Notes under the pieces: generated by a model
Seen by the model: the letters and a program-made list of their open reading frames with translations, nothing else
What the model was told of the DNA's origin: nothing
The model's database searches: none
DNA from: Bacteroidota bacterium
Lineage (GTDB): Bacteria > Bacteroidota > Bacteroidia > Cytophagales > Cyclobacteriaceae
DNA: 37,509 bases
Direction of reading: 5' to 3'
Assembly: GCA_022567155.1 (NCBI GenBank)
Contig: JADFHN010000036.1
Span: 1 to 37,509, forward strand
Part shown: one piece after another, positions 9,257 to 17,304 of the stretch
Layout of the letters: every line of letters starts with the position of its first letter
How positions within the stretch are numbered: the stretch's first letter is position 1
Position numbers and translations under genes: made by a program

Positions 9257-9763
9257 TCAAATAACTGAAAGGCTGTTTCTCTTTCCCCAGGCCCCAAAAT
9301 GCTTTCTAAACAGGATTAATTGGCCAAGGTGATAGGCATTATGATCAATCACTATCAAAATCTCTCTGAAAACCGAATATTTATCCCCGGCAGGCATTGA
9401 TTGATAGAGATCAATATTGGGGTCCTTAGCTATACTTTCCATATGATCCATGTCGTCAAAAAATAGTTGAATACTCGTATTCCACAAATCTGAATCTGAT
9501 TGCCGCTTTTCCGGCCAGTATCCGGCTGGAAAGTCGGGCATTTTATAATTGGCATCTTCAATAAAATCAATTATATCCCGCTGCGTCAGGCGCATATGTT
9601 CCAGCAATTGCCAGGGGGTATATTCAATACCTTCAATTTTCGAATTAATATGTTCCATAGGAAAATCCCGTAATACATCTTCTGAATTTACATGCGCATT
9701 ACGATCTTTTAAAAAAGATATTAATTGATTCCTGACAATTTGATCCGCGTGGTTATTGTTCAT
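9257..9763 (-). CDS. DinB-like (DinB_2 / YfiT) metal-binding protein
   Basis: A 168-residue four-helix-bundle protein with the DinB-superfamily metal triad: His56 in PWQLLEHMRLTQRDII, and His141 and His145 in IVIDHNAYHLGQLILFRK. The spacing and the final helix 'H..YHxGQL' are diagnostic. Members include thiol S-transferases acting on bacillithiol or similar thiols, but most DinB_2 proteins have no known substrate. The gene has its own probable promoter (TATCTTTG at 9787-9794) and lies 90 bp upstream of the GDPD gene on the same strand. Confidence 0.85.
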   Translation of the reverse strand: MNNNHADQIVRNQLISFLKDRNAHVNSEDVLRDFPMEHINSKIEGIEYTPWQLLEHMRLTQRDIIDFIEDANYKMPDFPAGYWPEKRQSDSDLWNTSIQLFFDDMDHMESIAKDPNIDLYQSMPAGDKYSVFREILIVIDHNAYHLGQLILFRKHFGAWGKRNSLSVI

Positions 9764-10133
9764 TTTTATATTAGTTAAGTCTTCGACAAAGATACAATTA
9801 GAGTGGTATTTTCCATCCTAAGATTGTTTATCAACTGGTTGTTCTTCCGAGGCTTCAATTTTTTTTAGTTTGTTTTTGGATACATTAGTTGAAAAAAAGC
9901 ATCACAGAAGATGGCAGAAAACACAAATTGATTTTCAATGATGATGTATTCAAAAAATCATATATTAAATGTTTCTTAAAAAATCCGGTAGTAACATTAA
10001 TTAAATGAATAGTTGAACAAGGCAGGTTACCCATATTCCAACTGAACATACCCCCCACCCCTATCAATATTCATTTTGTTTTTGAAGACTTCTTCATTAA
10101 ACTTATGCAATCATTATATTAAACTTCACTTCC
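9764..10133. other. Intergenic region between divergent DinB and tricorn genes
   Basis: About 370 bp containing the DinB promoter element near 9790 and presumably the promoter of the tricorn-like gene. A 39-codon open frame from a TTG at 9889 to a TGA at 10006-10008 has protein-like composition (ITEDGRKHKLIF) but no support as a gene. Nothing else was recognised. Confidence 0.5.
9787..9794 (-). promoter_or_regulatory. Candidate -7 element of the DinB-like gene
   Basis: The minus strand reads TATCTTTG, the preferred form of the Bacteroidota TAnnTTTG element, 23 bases before the ATG at 9763. No clear -33 box was found. Confidence 0.5.
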
Positions 10134-13100
10134 ATGAAAAAATTAACAATTGCAATTCTATTTATTTGTACCATCCAAACCGGCTACCCGCAGGGCACAC
10201 GGTTGTTACGGCAACCCACCATCTCCGCTGATCACATTGTATTTGTATATGCCAACGATTTGTGGCAAGTATCCCGGTCGGGAGGCGATGCTATCCGGCT
10301 TACTTCGAACGAAGGATCAGAATCGCTGCCGCATTATTCACCGGATGGTGAATACATAGCCTTCTCTGCCCAGTACGGAGGTAATACGGACGTGTATGTG
10401 ATGCCAGCTTCCGGGGGAAATCCCCGTCGCCTTACCTGGCACCCCTACGGAGATTTTGTACAAGGATGGACCCCTGGGGGCAAAGTCATTTTCCGGTCCA
10501 GTCGTGAAACCCATCCTACCCAAACGAATAAACTATACACCGTAGGCATGGAGGGTAGATTGCCAGAAGCTTTGCCTGTACCCAGAGCTGCATTCGGGGA
10601 AATGAGTGAAGACGGAAAATACCTCGCTTACTTACCCATCACCGTTTGGGATCCGGAATGGCGAAACTATCGCGGTGGTCAGGCCATGCCCATCTGGATC
10701 GTTGACCTGGAAACAAAAGAGCTTATCCGTACCCCCCAGCCTACCCGTGAACGGCACCTGGACCCCGTATGGTACAATGGAATATTGTATTTCCTTTCCG
10801 AACAGGATTATGCAAGCAACATCTGGTCATTCGATCTGGTTACCAGGGAATCAAAGCAAATCACTCACCACAAACAATTTGATGTGAAAAGCCTGGACGC
10901 CACCACCGATGCCATTGTGTACGAATACGGCGGCTACCTTCACTTGCTTGATCCGGCGGATGGGTCAGCCAAACAACTGGAAGTCAATGTTGCCGGTGAT
11001 CTGAATTACGGGATGGAGCGATGGGAAAAGGCCCCGGCCAAGCAATTGGCAAATGCCCGGCTTTCTAATACCGGGCAGCGGGCACTGTTTGAATACCGCG
11101 GAGAAATATTCAGCGTTCCAAAAGAAAAAGGATCGTGGCGCAACCTGACCAACTCTTCAGGCATAGCCAACCGTACCCCGGTGTGGTCTCCCAAAGGTGA
11201 TCGTGTGGCTTGGTTTTCCGATGAAAGTGGCGAATACCAGTTGGTTACCGCCGACCAAAACGGCCAGAGTCTCCGGGTATATCCGCTCCCAAACCACACG
11301 TTTTATTTCACACCGGAATGGTCCAACGATGGTAAATACATATCTTATACGGATACCGATTATAACATTTGGTTTATCGATCTCAGCTCCGGCACTGCCA
11401 AAAAGGTGGATACCGACCGGTACGCGCATCCCAACCGGACCCTGAACCCGGTGTGGTCTCCCGATTCGAAATGGATAGCCTATGCCAGGCAACTGGACAG
11501 TCATTTCAAGGCCATCTTTGTTTATAATATTTCATCCGGACAAAAACTGCAACTCACTGACGGGATGGCCGATGCAATCAGCCCTCAGTGGGATGAAAAC
11601 GGAAAGTACTTATACTTCCTTGCCAGTACGGATTACGGCCTGGCCTCCGGATGGCTCGACATGAGCTCCTATGACCCCACCACCACCCGGGCATTGTATG
11701 CCATCCTCCTTTCCAGCGACACAAAATCTCCCTGGTTGCCAGAAAGCGATGAAGAAGAGAAGGTTGAAGACCCTAAACCCGACGAACCTGCGAAGAAATC
11801 AAAAAAAGACAAAGAGGAGGATCCGGACGAGAAAGAAGAGGTAAATGTAACCATTGATGTCACCAACATTGCCCGCCGCACCGTGGCCTTGCAATCGAAG
11901 ACGGGCAATTATGTTGAGCTATTCCCGGGACCAAAGGAATCGGTGTTCTACGCGGAAGTGAAACCCGATGTAAAAGGGATCATAATTCATACGTTTGATA
12001 CCAAAAAACTGGAGTCAGAAGAGTTTGTCAAAGAGATAAATAACTTCAGTGTGTCTGCCGACCGAAGCCATGTGTTATTCCGAAAGGGCGACGACTGGGA
12101 AATTGTCGAGTCCAAATCACCTCCGGAAATGGGAGAAAATAAATTGAAATTGGGATTGAAGCTCAAAATTGATCCGCTGGCGGAATATAAGCAGATCTTC
12201 CGGGAAGGCTGGCGGTACATGCGTGACTTTTTGTATGTTGACAATGTACACGGAGCCCCCTGGGATGATGTGTGGTCCTGGTATTCGCCATGGATTGATC
12301 ATGTGCGGCACCGCACCGACCTCAACTATGTGGTAGATATTATGAGCGGAGAAGTAGCTATCGGACACTCCTTTGTATCCGGGGGTGACATGCCCGATAT
12401 TCAGACGGTAACGGTTGGTTTACTGGGTGCCGATCTGGTCGTGGAAAACGGCAAAATCCGGATCAGAAAAATCTACACAGGTGAAACGTGGAACCTGGCT
12501 GCAAAGGCCCCTTTGAGTGTGAATGGCATTAATGTCAAAGAAGGGGATTACATACTTTCAGTGAACAATCACCCTCTGGACGGGACCATGAACCCTTTCA
12601 GCCTTTTTGAAGAAACAGCCGGGCAACAGGTCCGCCTGGGTGTCAGTTCATCACCAAACGGCCCTGCCCGGGAGGTGGTGGTGGAACCCCAGGCCAACGA
12701 CCGTAATTTGCGGGCGTATGACTGGATCGAGGGCAATCGACGTAAGGTGGAAGAACTGTCTGGAGGTAAACTCGCCTATGTGTACCTGCCCAACACCGGT
12801 GGTGGTGGATTTACCGCCTTCAACCGGTACTACTTTTCACAACAGGACAAAAAAGGCGTAATAATCGATGAACGCAACAATGGTGGAGGATCTGCTGCCG
12901 ATTACATGATAGACGTCATGAACAGGAAACTGTTTGGTTATTTCAACAGCAGAGCGGGGGATCACCGGCCATGGACGACCCCAATTTCCGGGATCTGGGG
13001 ACCGAAAGTGATGATCATCAATGAGCGTGCGGGTTCGGGAGGCGATCTGCTACCCTATATGTTCAAGGCCGCAAAGTTGGGTCCCTTAGTTGGGACAAGA

Positions 13101-13397
13101 ACATGGGGAGGTCTTGTGGGCACCTGGGACACGCCACGTTTTATTGATGGCGGACGCATGGTGGCCCCAAGAGGCGGTTTCTTTGATGTAGATGGACAGT
13201 GGGCGGTAGAAGGGGAAGGCATTTCTCCTGATATTGAGGTAATACAGGAGCCAAAACTGGTCATGGAGGGACACGACCCGCAACTTGAAAAAGCGGTAGA
13301 GGAAGCCATGCGGCTATTGAAAGAAAACGAGTTTATCATGAAACCTGAACCAAAAGCCCCCATTCGATCCATGCGGCCAGAAGGATTTAAAAATTAG
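10134..13397 (+). CDS. Tricorn-like S41-family serine protease, secreted
   Basis: A 1087-residue protein with a signal peptide (MKKLTIAILFICTIQTGYPQ). Residues about 25-330 and 330-530 form WD40/TolB-like propeller blades (SPDGEYIAFSAQ, WSPKGDRVAWFSDESG, WSPDSKWIAYARQ). A Lys/Glu/Asp-rich linker (about 535-570) is followed by the tricorn C1 domain, a PDZ domain (about 770-850; LSVNGINVKEGDYILSVNNHPL), and the S41 catalytic domain. The nucleophile is Ser968 in NERAGSGGD, with His745 (AIGHSFVSGGD) and Glu1026 or Glu1028 (VEGEGISPDIEV) completing the likely active site. It probably degrades peptides in the periplasm. The position equivalent to tricorn Ser745 appears to be Gly744 by my reading. 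Length matches bacterial tricorn homologues. Confidence 0.93.
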   Translation: MKKLTIAILFICTIQTGYPQGTRLLRQPTISADHIVFVYANDLWQVSRSGGDAIRLTSNEGSESLPHYSPDGEYIAFSAQYGGNTDVYVMPASGGNPRRLTWHPYGDFVQGWTPGGKVIFRSSRETHPTQTNKLYTVGMEGRLPEALPVPRAAFGEMSEDGKYLAYLPITVWDPEWRNYRGGQAMPIWIVDLETKELIRTPQPTRERHLDPVWYNGILYFLSEQDYASNIWSFDLVTRESKQITHHKQFDVKSLDATTDAIVYEYGGYLHLLDPADGSAKQLEVNVAGDLNYGMERWEKAPAKQLANARLSNTGQRALFEYRGEIFSVPKEKGSWRNLTNSSGIANRTPVWSPKGDRVAWFSDESGEYQLVTADQNGQSLRVYPLPNHTFYFTPEWSNDGKYISYTDTDYNIWFIDLSSGTAKKVDTDRYAHPNRTLNPVWSPDSKWIAYARQLDSHFKAIFVYNISSGQKLQLTDGMADAISPQWDENGKYLYFLASTDYGLASGWLDMSSYDPTTTRALYAILLSSDTKSPWLPESDEEEKVEDPKPDEPAKKSKKDKEEDPDEKEEVNVTIDVTNIARRTVALQSKTGNYVELFPGPKESVFYAEVKPDVKGIIIHTFDTKKLESEEFVKEINNFSVSADRSHVLFRKGDDWEIVESKSPPEMGENKLKLGLKLKIDPLAEYKQIFREGWRYMRDFLYVDNVHGAPWDDVWSWYSPWIDHVRHRTDLNYVVDIMSGEVAIGHSFVSGGDMPDIQTVTVGLLGADLVVENGKIRIRKIYTGETWNLAAKAPLSVNGINVKEGDYILSVNNHPLDGTMNPFSLFEETAGQQVRLGVSSSPNGPAREVVVEPQANDRNLRAYDWIEGNRRKVEELSGGKLAYVYLPNTGGGGFTAFNRYYFSQQDKKGVIIDERNNGGGSAADYMIDVMNRKLFGYFNSRAGDHRPWTTPISGIWGPKVMIINERAGSGGDLLPYMFKAAKLGPLVGTRTWGGLVGTWDTPRFIDGGRMVAPRGGFFDVDGQWAVEGEGISPDIEVIQEPKLVMEGHDPQLEKAVEEAMRLLKENEFIMKPEPKAPIRSMRPEGFKN

Positions 13398-13430
13398 GAA
13401 CTCGTTGTTTAAATATACACCGTCATTTCA

Positions 13431-13565
13431 TCAAACAGCATCTTTCATGCTCGAAATCAGCCTCTGGAGATAAAAGCGTTTTTTACCAAAGCTGAATAAT
13501 AAATGTTTTTCATGTAAATACATAAACTTCTCTCCTTCCTGGGGTGGAAACAGGCCAGCAGGCAT
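13431..13565 (-). CDS. Possible small protein or gene remnant, 44 residues
   Basis: Open frame MPAGLFPPQEGEKF...LISSMKDAV on the minus strand. The same frame stays open further upstream (about 20 more codons, VPLGFLNLDCRF) without another ATG. Residue composition is protein-like, with a basic helix near the end (FGKKRFYLQRLISSM). No family was recognised. It sits between the convergent tricorn and HD-oxygenase genes. It may be a decayed 3' end of a larger gene rather than an expressed small protein. Confidence 0.25.
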   Translation of the reverse strand: MPAGLFPPQEGEKFMYLHEKHLLFSFGKKRFYLQRLISSMKDAV

Positions 13566-13672
13566 GAACCGACAATCTAAATTCAGGAATCCCAAAGGTA
13601 CGGATGGATGTGTAGATAAAGATAGTCCTTAATAACTACCGTCATTAACTGACTCGATCAGGTAATCCCAAA

Positions 13673-14245
13673 CTAAGGAGTTTCAAATGGTTCCCTCCCA
13701 AACACCCGTCTGATCACCGGGACAAAATCATCCAGACTCATTGTGTCATACTCAGGATCAAAGGAGCATTGGTCCCAGTTTTCGCAAAAATCTACCGCCG
13801 ATTGATAATACGGATGATCCTTAAATTGATCCCTCGAATTACGAAGTTCCTCTGACAAACTGACATTATAAAACATTTGAAAAGTGCCATGATGGCTCAC
13901 TACCCAGGCAACTTCTTTCCTCACAAATTTTCGAATGATATCCCCTGCCACCTGCCCGTGCGTATAGGGCGCCAATACATCCCCAAGATCATGCAGCAAA
14001 GCCGCGACGATCCAATCGTCATCCGCATTTGCCCGGCTTGCCCTGGTAGCGCATTGCAGCACATGGTCCAACCGGTTTATTTTATAAGCACCATCGTCTT
14101 TTGCCATTTCTGATAGGTGCGCAATGAGCCGGTCCGGCAACTTTTTTACGGTTGCTTCATCATTGGTTGCAATGATCTTAAAATCCTCAATCGTTCCGTG
14201 TTTCATAGCGGTGAAACTGACGGTTTTTTCCTTTAGTATGCGCAT
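13673..14245 (-). CDS. HD-domain mixed-valence diiron oxygenase-like protein (PhnZ/MIOX type)
   Basis: A 190-residue protein whose HD motifs follow the HD-domain oxygenase pattern rather than the phosphohydrolase one: His61 in INRLDHVLQCATRA, His85-Asp86 in AALLHDLGDVLAPYTHG, His118-His119 in VVSHHGTFQMF, and an acidic tail FCENWDQCSFDPEYDT. The spacing His61 to His85 (24) equals that of PhnZ, and the total length is close to PhnZ. The start is placed at 14245 (MRILKEKTVSFTAMKHG), because homologues I recall begin near VSFT.MK.G; an in-frame ATG at 14323 would add 26 unconserved residues. Substrate unknown; phosphonate or polyol oxidation is a family-level possibility. No phosphonate genes lie nearby. 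Confidence 0.75.
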   Translation of the reverse strand: MRILKEKTVSFTAMKHGTIEDFKIIATNDEATVKKLPDRLIAHLSEMAKDDGAYKINRLDHVLQCATRASRANADDDWIVAALLHDLGDVLAPYTHGQVAGDIIRKFVRKEVAWVVSHHGTFQMFYNVSLSEELRNSRDQFKDHPYYQSAVDFCENWDQCSFDPEYDTMSLDDFVPVIRRVFGREPFETP

Positions 14246-14332
14246 AATTTTTAAATGGTATATGAGATACTTTGTCCAAAGGTAGAAATCAATGTCATCA
14301 TTAAACCCGGTATTGTAAGCCAAACATTTTAA

Positions 14333-16495
14333 CTACTTCTCGTCCAGCACCTTCACCGTAATATGCGAAGGTCTATCAACATCGTGGTAAATGCGATGGG
14401 TAGCCTTAATGAAATCCTTTTCATCGGCCTCATAAATATTCACAAACTGCTGAGGATTCCTGTCTACCAGTGGAAACCATGAGTTTTGCACCTGGATCAT
14501 AATCTTGTGCCCCTTCAGGAATTTATGTGCAGTGTCAGGAATTTCAAAAGATACCTCCGTAACCTGTCCTGGAATGAACGGTTCAGGGGTTATAAAACTA
14601 TTCCTGAATCTGCCTCGTAAGACCTCCCCTCTGACGAGCATCTGATATCCCCCCATGGGCACATCCTTATCATTTTCAGGATACGCTTGCATCTGATCCG
14701 GGAATACATCAATCAGTTTTACTACATAGTCCGCATCTGTGCCGGTCGTGCTCACGAAAAAGTTTACCTCTATCGGACCAGTAATGGTCACATCTTCTGT
14801 CAGTTCGCTGGTCTGGTAAACCATCACATCTTGTCTTCGGCTTGCAAACCGTTGATCATCTGTGAGATATGCGGTCGTTCTATGTAAATGGACATCTTCC
14901 GTATAAGGTACCGGTTTGGCGGGATCGGCAATATATTCATCATAACTCTCCTTTATTGCCGGTTTTGTAAATGAAAGCTGACCGTCTGCCTGCAGGTAAA
15001 GCTGGCGCTCTTGTGTATGCTTTGGGGGCCACTGCGCAAAGGATTTCCATTCGTTACTCCCGGTAATAAATATGGTAGCCTCCGGAAGATCCATAGTTCC
15101 CTTGCCCTGCAAATAATAGTTGAAGAAGTTCAGTTCAATTTCCTTGAAGTAAGCGGAAGTGTTACTCCCGAAGTGAATATTACCAAGTTTGGTGACATTA
15201 TTTCCCGCCCACTGGCCATGCGACCACGGACCCATGATCAATCGGTTTTGGTTGTTGGGATTCTGCGTCTCAATCGCCTGGTAAGTATTAAGTGGTCCGA
15301 ACAAATCTTCTGCATCGAACCAGCCACCAACAACTAATACCGCTGGTCTGATATTTGTCAAATGGGGCATTGGATCACGGGCCTGCCAAAATTCATCATA
15401 ATTCGGGTGCGTCATGAGGTCCGACCAGAACTGGATCGTGTCTCCAAAATATTTCAGTTGTGCATTCTTCACCGGCCCCAGATCCATAAAGAAGTCATAA
15501 TTATCATCATTGTTAAATTCGAATGGTGATGGCCATTCCCGGGTAGGTTCCGGACGGGGTCTGCCAATTGTGGAATAGAAGGAAAAGGCGTCCATTAAGA
15601 GAAAAGCACCATTATGATGCCAGTCATCACCAAGGAACCAATTACCCACCGGTGCCTGAGGAGAAGCTGCTTTTAGCGCGGGATGTGCGTCGGGCAAGGC
15701 CATGGTGGAATAAAATCCCGGGTAGGATATACCCAAAATGCCCACATTCCCATTGTTGTTAGCAACATTATTGATTAACCAGTCGATCGTATCGAACGTA
15801 TCACTGTTTTCATCAATTTCCTTTCCCTTTTTGTCTGGTATGAAGGGGCGGACATCCACAAATTCTCCTTCACTCATAAACCGTCCCCGGATATCCTGGT
15901 ACACAATAATGTATCCTTCATCCAGAAAATGCATGATAGAAAACAAACGATTTGAATAACCCTCCTCAGTGGCTTCGCTGTTGTACGGTGTGCGCCATAA
16001 CAATATCGCCGATGACTGCGACTTATCCTTTGGGGAGTAGATGGAAGTGAACAGTTTTACCCCATCGCGCATGGTAATGTAAACTTCCTTTTTATCATAC
16101 GTTTCCTTCAGATAGGCGAATCCGCTTTTTAGGGGTGCAATTGGATTTCTGTCGAAAGTAAGAAACAGCTCTCCCTCACTGTGATAATAGATGCCGGTGA
16201 TGGTCTGAGATTTTAAATCTACTATACCCCGAAAGGAGACATTGGCAGCAGTATATTGAAGATACAATGTGGTGCCCACGAACGTAAATGAATCCAGTTC
16301 AATACCATAAAGGTCGTTTTCGGGACTGTCATAATTGGCTTTAAAGCCATCTCCATCCTTTTCTATGTGTAATACCATTCTTAACGGCCGGTTCGGATAA
16401 TCCCTCAGGCCATGCCAATCGCCAAGTATGTCCTGTGCATTGGCATAGTTGATTGTTAGTATAGCGACTGAAATCAGGAAAAATAGTTTTTTCAT
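14333..16495 (-). CDS. CocE/NonD-family (X-Pro dipeptidyl-peptidase-like, S15) hydrolase, secreted
   Basis: A 720-residue exported protein with a signal peptide (MKKLFFLISVAILTINYANAQ). Residues about 22-118 form an extra beta-rich N-terminal domain (ILGDWHGLRDYPNRPLRM...), then the S15 alpha/beta-hydrolase with nucleophile Ser257 in GILGISYPGF, Asp394 in VVGGWFDAED and His426 in MGPWSHGQW. The C-terminal jelly-roll (about 480-715) includes DVTITGPIEVNFFVSTTGTDADYVVKLIDVFP, characteristic of CocE/X-Pro peptidases. It would hydrolyse esters or release dipeptides in the periplasm. The 88-bp gap downstream leads to the HD-oxygenase on the same strand, so the two may be cotranscribed. Confidence 0.93.
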   Translation of the reverse strand: MKKLFFLISVAILTINYANAQDILGDWHGLRDYPNRPLRMVLHIEKDGDGFKANYDSPENDLYGIELDSFTFVGTTLYLQYTAANVSFRGIVDLKSQTITGIYYHSEGELFLTFDRNPIAPLKSGFAYLKETYDKKEVYITMRDGVKLFTSIYSPKDKSQSSAILLWRTPYNSEATEEGYSNRLFSIMHFLDEGYIIVYQDIRGRFMSEGEFVDVRPFIPDKKGKEIDENSDTFDTIDWLINNVANNNGNVGILGISYPGFYSTMALPDAHPALKAASPQAPVGNWFLGDDWHHNGAFLLMDAFSFYSTIGRPRPEPTREWPSPFEFNNDDNYDFFMDLGPVKNAQLKYFGDTIQFWSDLMTHPNYDEFWQARDPMPHLTNIRPAVLVVGGWFDAEDLFGPLNTYQAIETQNPNNQNRLIMGPWSHGQWAGNNVTKLGNIHFGSNTSAYFKEIELNFFNYYLQGKGTMDLPEATIFITGSNEWKSFAQWPPKHTQERQLYLQADGQLSFTKPAIKESYDEYIADPAKPVPYTEDVHLHRTTAYLTDDQRFASRRQDVMVYQTSELTEDVTITGPIEVNFFVSTTGTDADYVVKLIDVFPDQMQAYPENDKDVPMGGYQMLVRGEVLRGRFRNSFITPEPFIPGQVTEVSFEIPDTAHKFLKGHKIMIQVQNSWFPLVDRNPQQFVNIYEADEKDFIKATHRIYHDVDRPSHITVKVLDEK

Positions 16496-16725
16496 GGGTT
16501 GTTTCTTAAGGGGTGAAATATTAGCTAAAACTACGAATTAATGCGGTGTGTCCAATTTGGATAGGTGTCTAAAAAATAAAAACTTCAGAACAATTTTCGG
16601 ATTGAAAAAATTAAACTCGTTTGAGACCCACTTTTTTGTCTTTTCCTGAAATTAGAGATGTTCCTAAATCTTGTGCTTTCACTTTATCAAAAGAATTTAT
16701 TACCTTATCTCCGGATTTTAATCAG

Positions 16726-17304
16726 ATGAAAAGAAGAGAAATATTAAGATATACGGCGCTCGCAACGGGTGCCATTGTAGGCGCTCCTTTATTGAGCACG
16801 ATATTGTCGGGCTGCAAAACGGACGTAGTTGATAATGCTGTGGATTATTCACTGCAGTTTTTTAATAAACAAGATTTTGCGATGATGAAAGATCTTATTG
16901 ACATCATACTGCCAAAAACGGATAGTCCTTCGGCTACTGAAGTGGGTGTGCATAAAATGATCGACTCCATGGTGGGAACGGTGTATAACAAAGAGGATAG
17001 AAAAGCTTATAAAATAGGTTTTTCTTCGTTTATAAGTTATCTGGAAAAACAAGCTGGAGGCAAAGATTTTCTGGATATGGAAGCTGACAAAAAATTAGAT
17101 CTGCTACAGAAACTGGAGCGTCCGGCTGGAAACGTTTTGGAAAATGTCCGCAAGGCATACCTGGACCTTAAGCAACAAACCATCGCCTACTATCTTTCCA
17201 CAGAAGAGATTGCTAAAAACTATTTAAACTATTTACCTGTACCCGGTGACTATGAATCTTGTATTCCTCTGGCGGATGTGGGTGGAAAAGCCTGGGCCCT
17301 ATGA
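16726..17304 (+). CDS. Gluconate 2-dehydrogenase subunit 3 family protein (sugar dehydrogenase small subunit)
   Basis: A 192-residue exported protein. The start at 16726 gives MKRREILRYTALATGAIVGAP, a twin-arginine-type signal, ending in a lipobox-like LSGC (Cys30). An earlier in-frame ATG at 16621 would put 35 odd residues before the signal and is not preferred. The mature domain (DFAMMKDLIDIILPKTDSPSATEVGVHKMIDSMV) matches the gluconate 2-dehydrogenase subunit 3 family, the 'hitch-hiker' chaperone subunit of FAD-dependent membrane sugar dehydrogenases. Its stop overlaps the GMC subunit start by 4 bp (ATGA), indicating a coupled complex exported together. Confidence 0.9.
   Translation: MKRREILRYTALATGAIVGAPLLSTILSGCKTDVVDNAVDYSLQFFNKQDFAMMKDLIDIILPKTDSPSATEVGVHKMIDSMVGTVYNKEDRKAYKIGFSSFISYLEKQAGGKDFLDMEADKKLDLLQKLERPAGNVLENVRKAYLDLKQQTIAYYLSTEEIAKNYLNYLPVPGDYESCIPLADVGGKAWAL

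Noticed and set aside
9889-10008. 39-codon frame from a TTG start with protein-like residues
   Set aside because: No ATG, no homologue recognised, and the region is the divergent promoter region of the DinB and tricorn genes.
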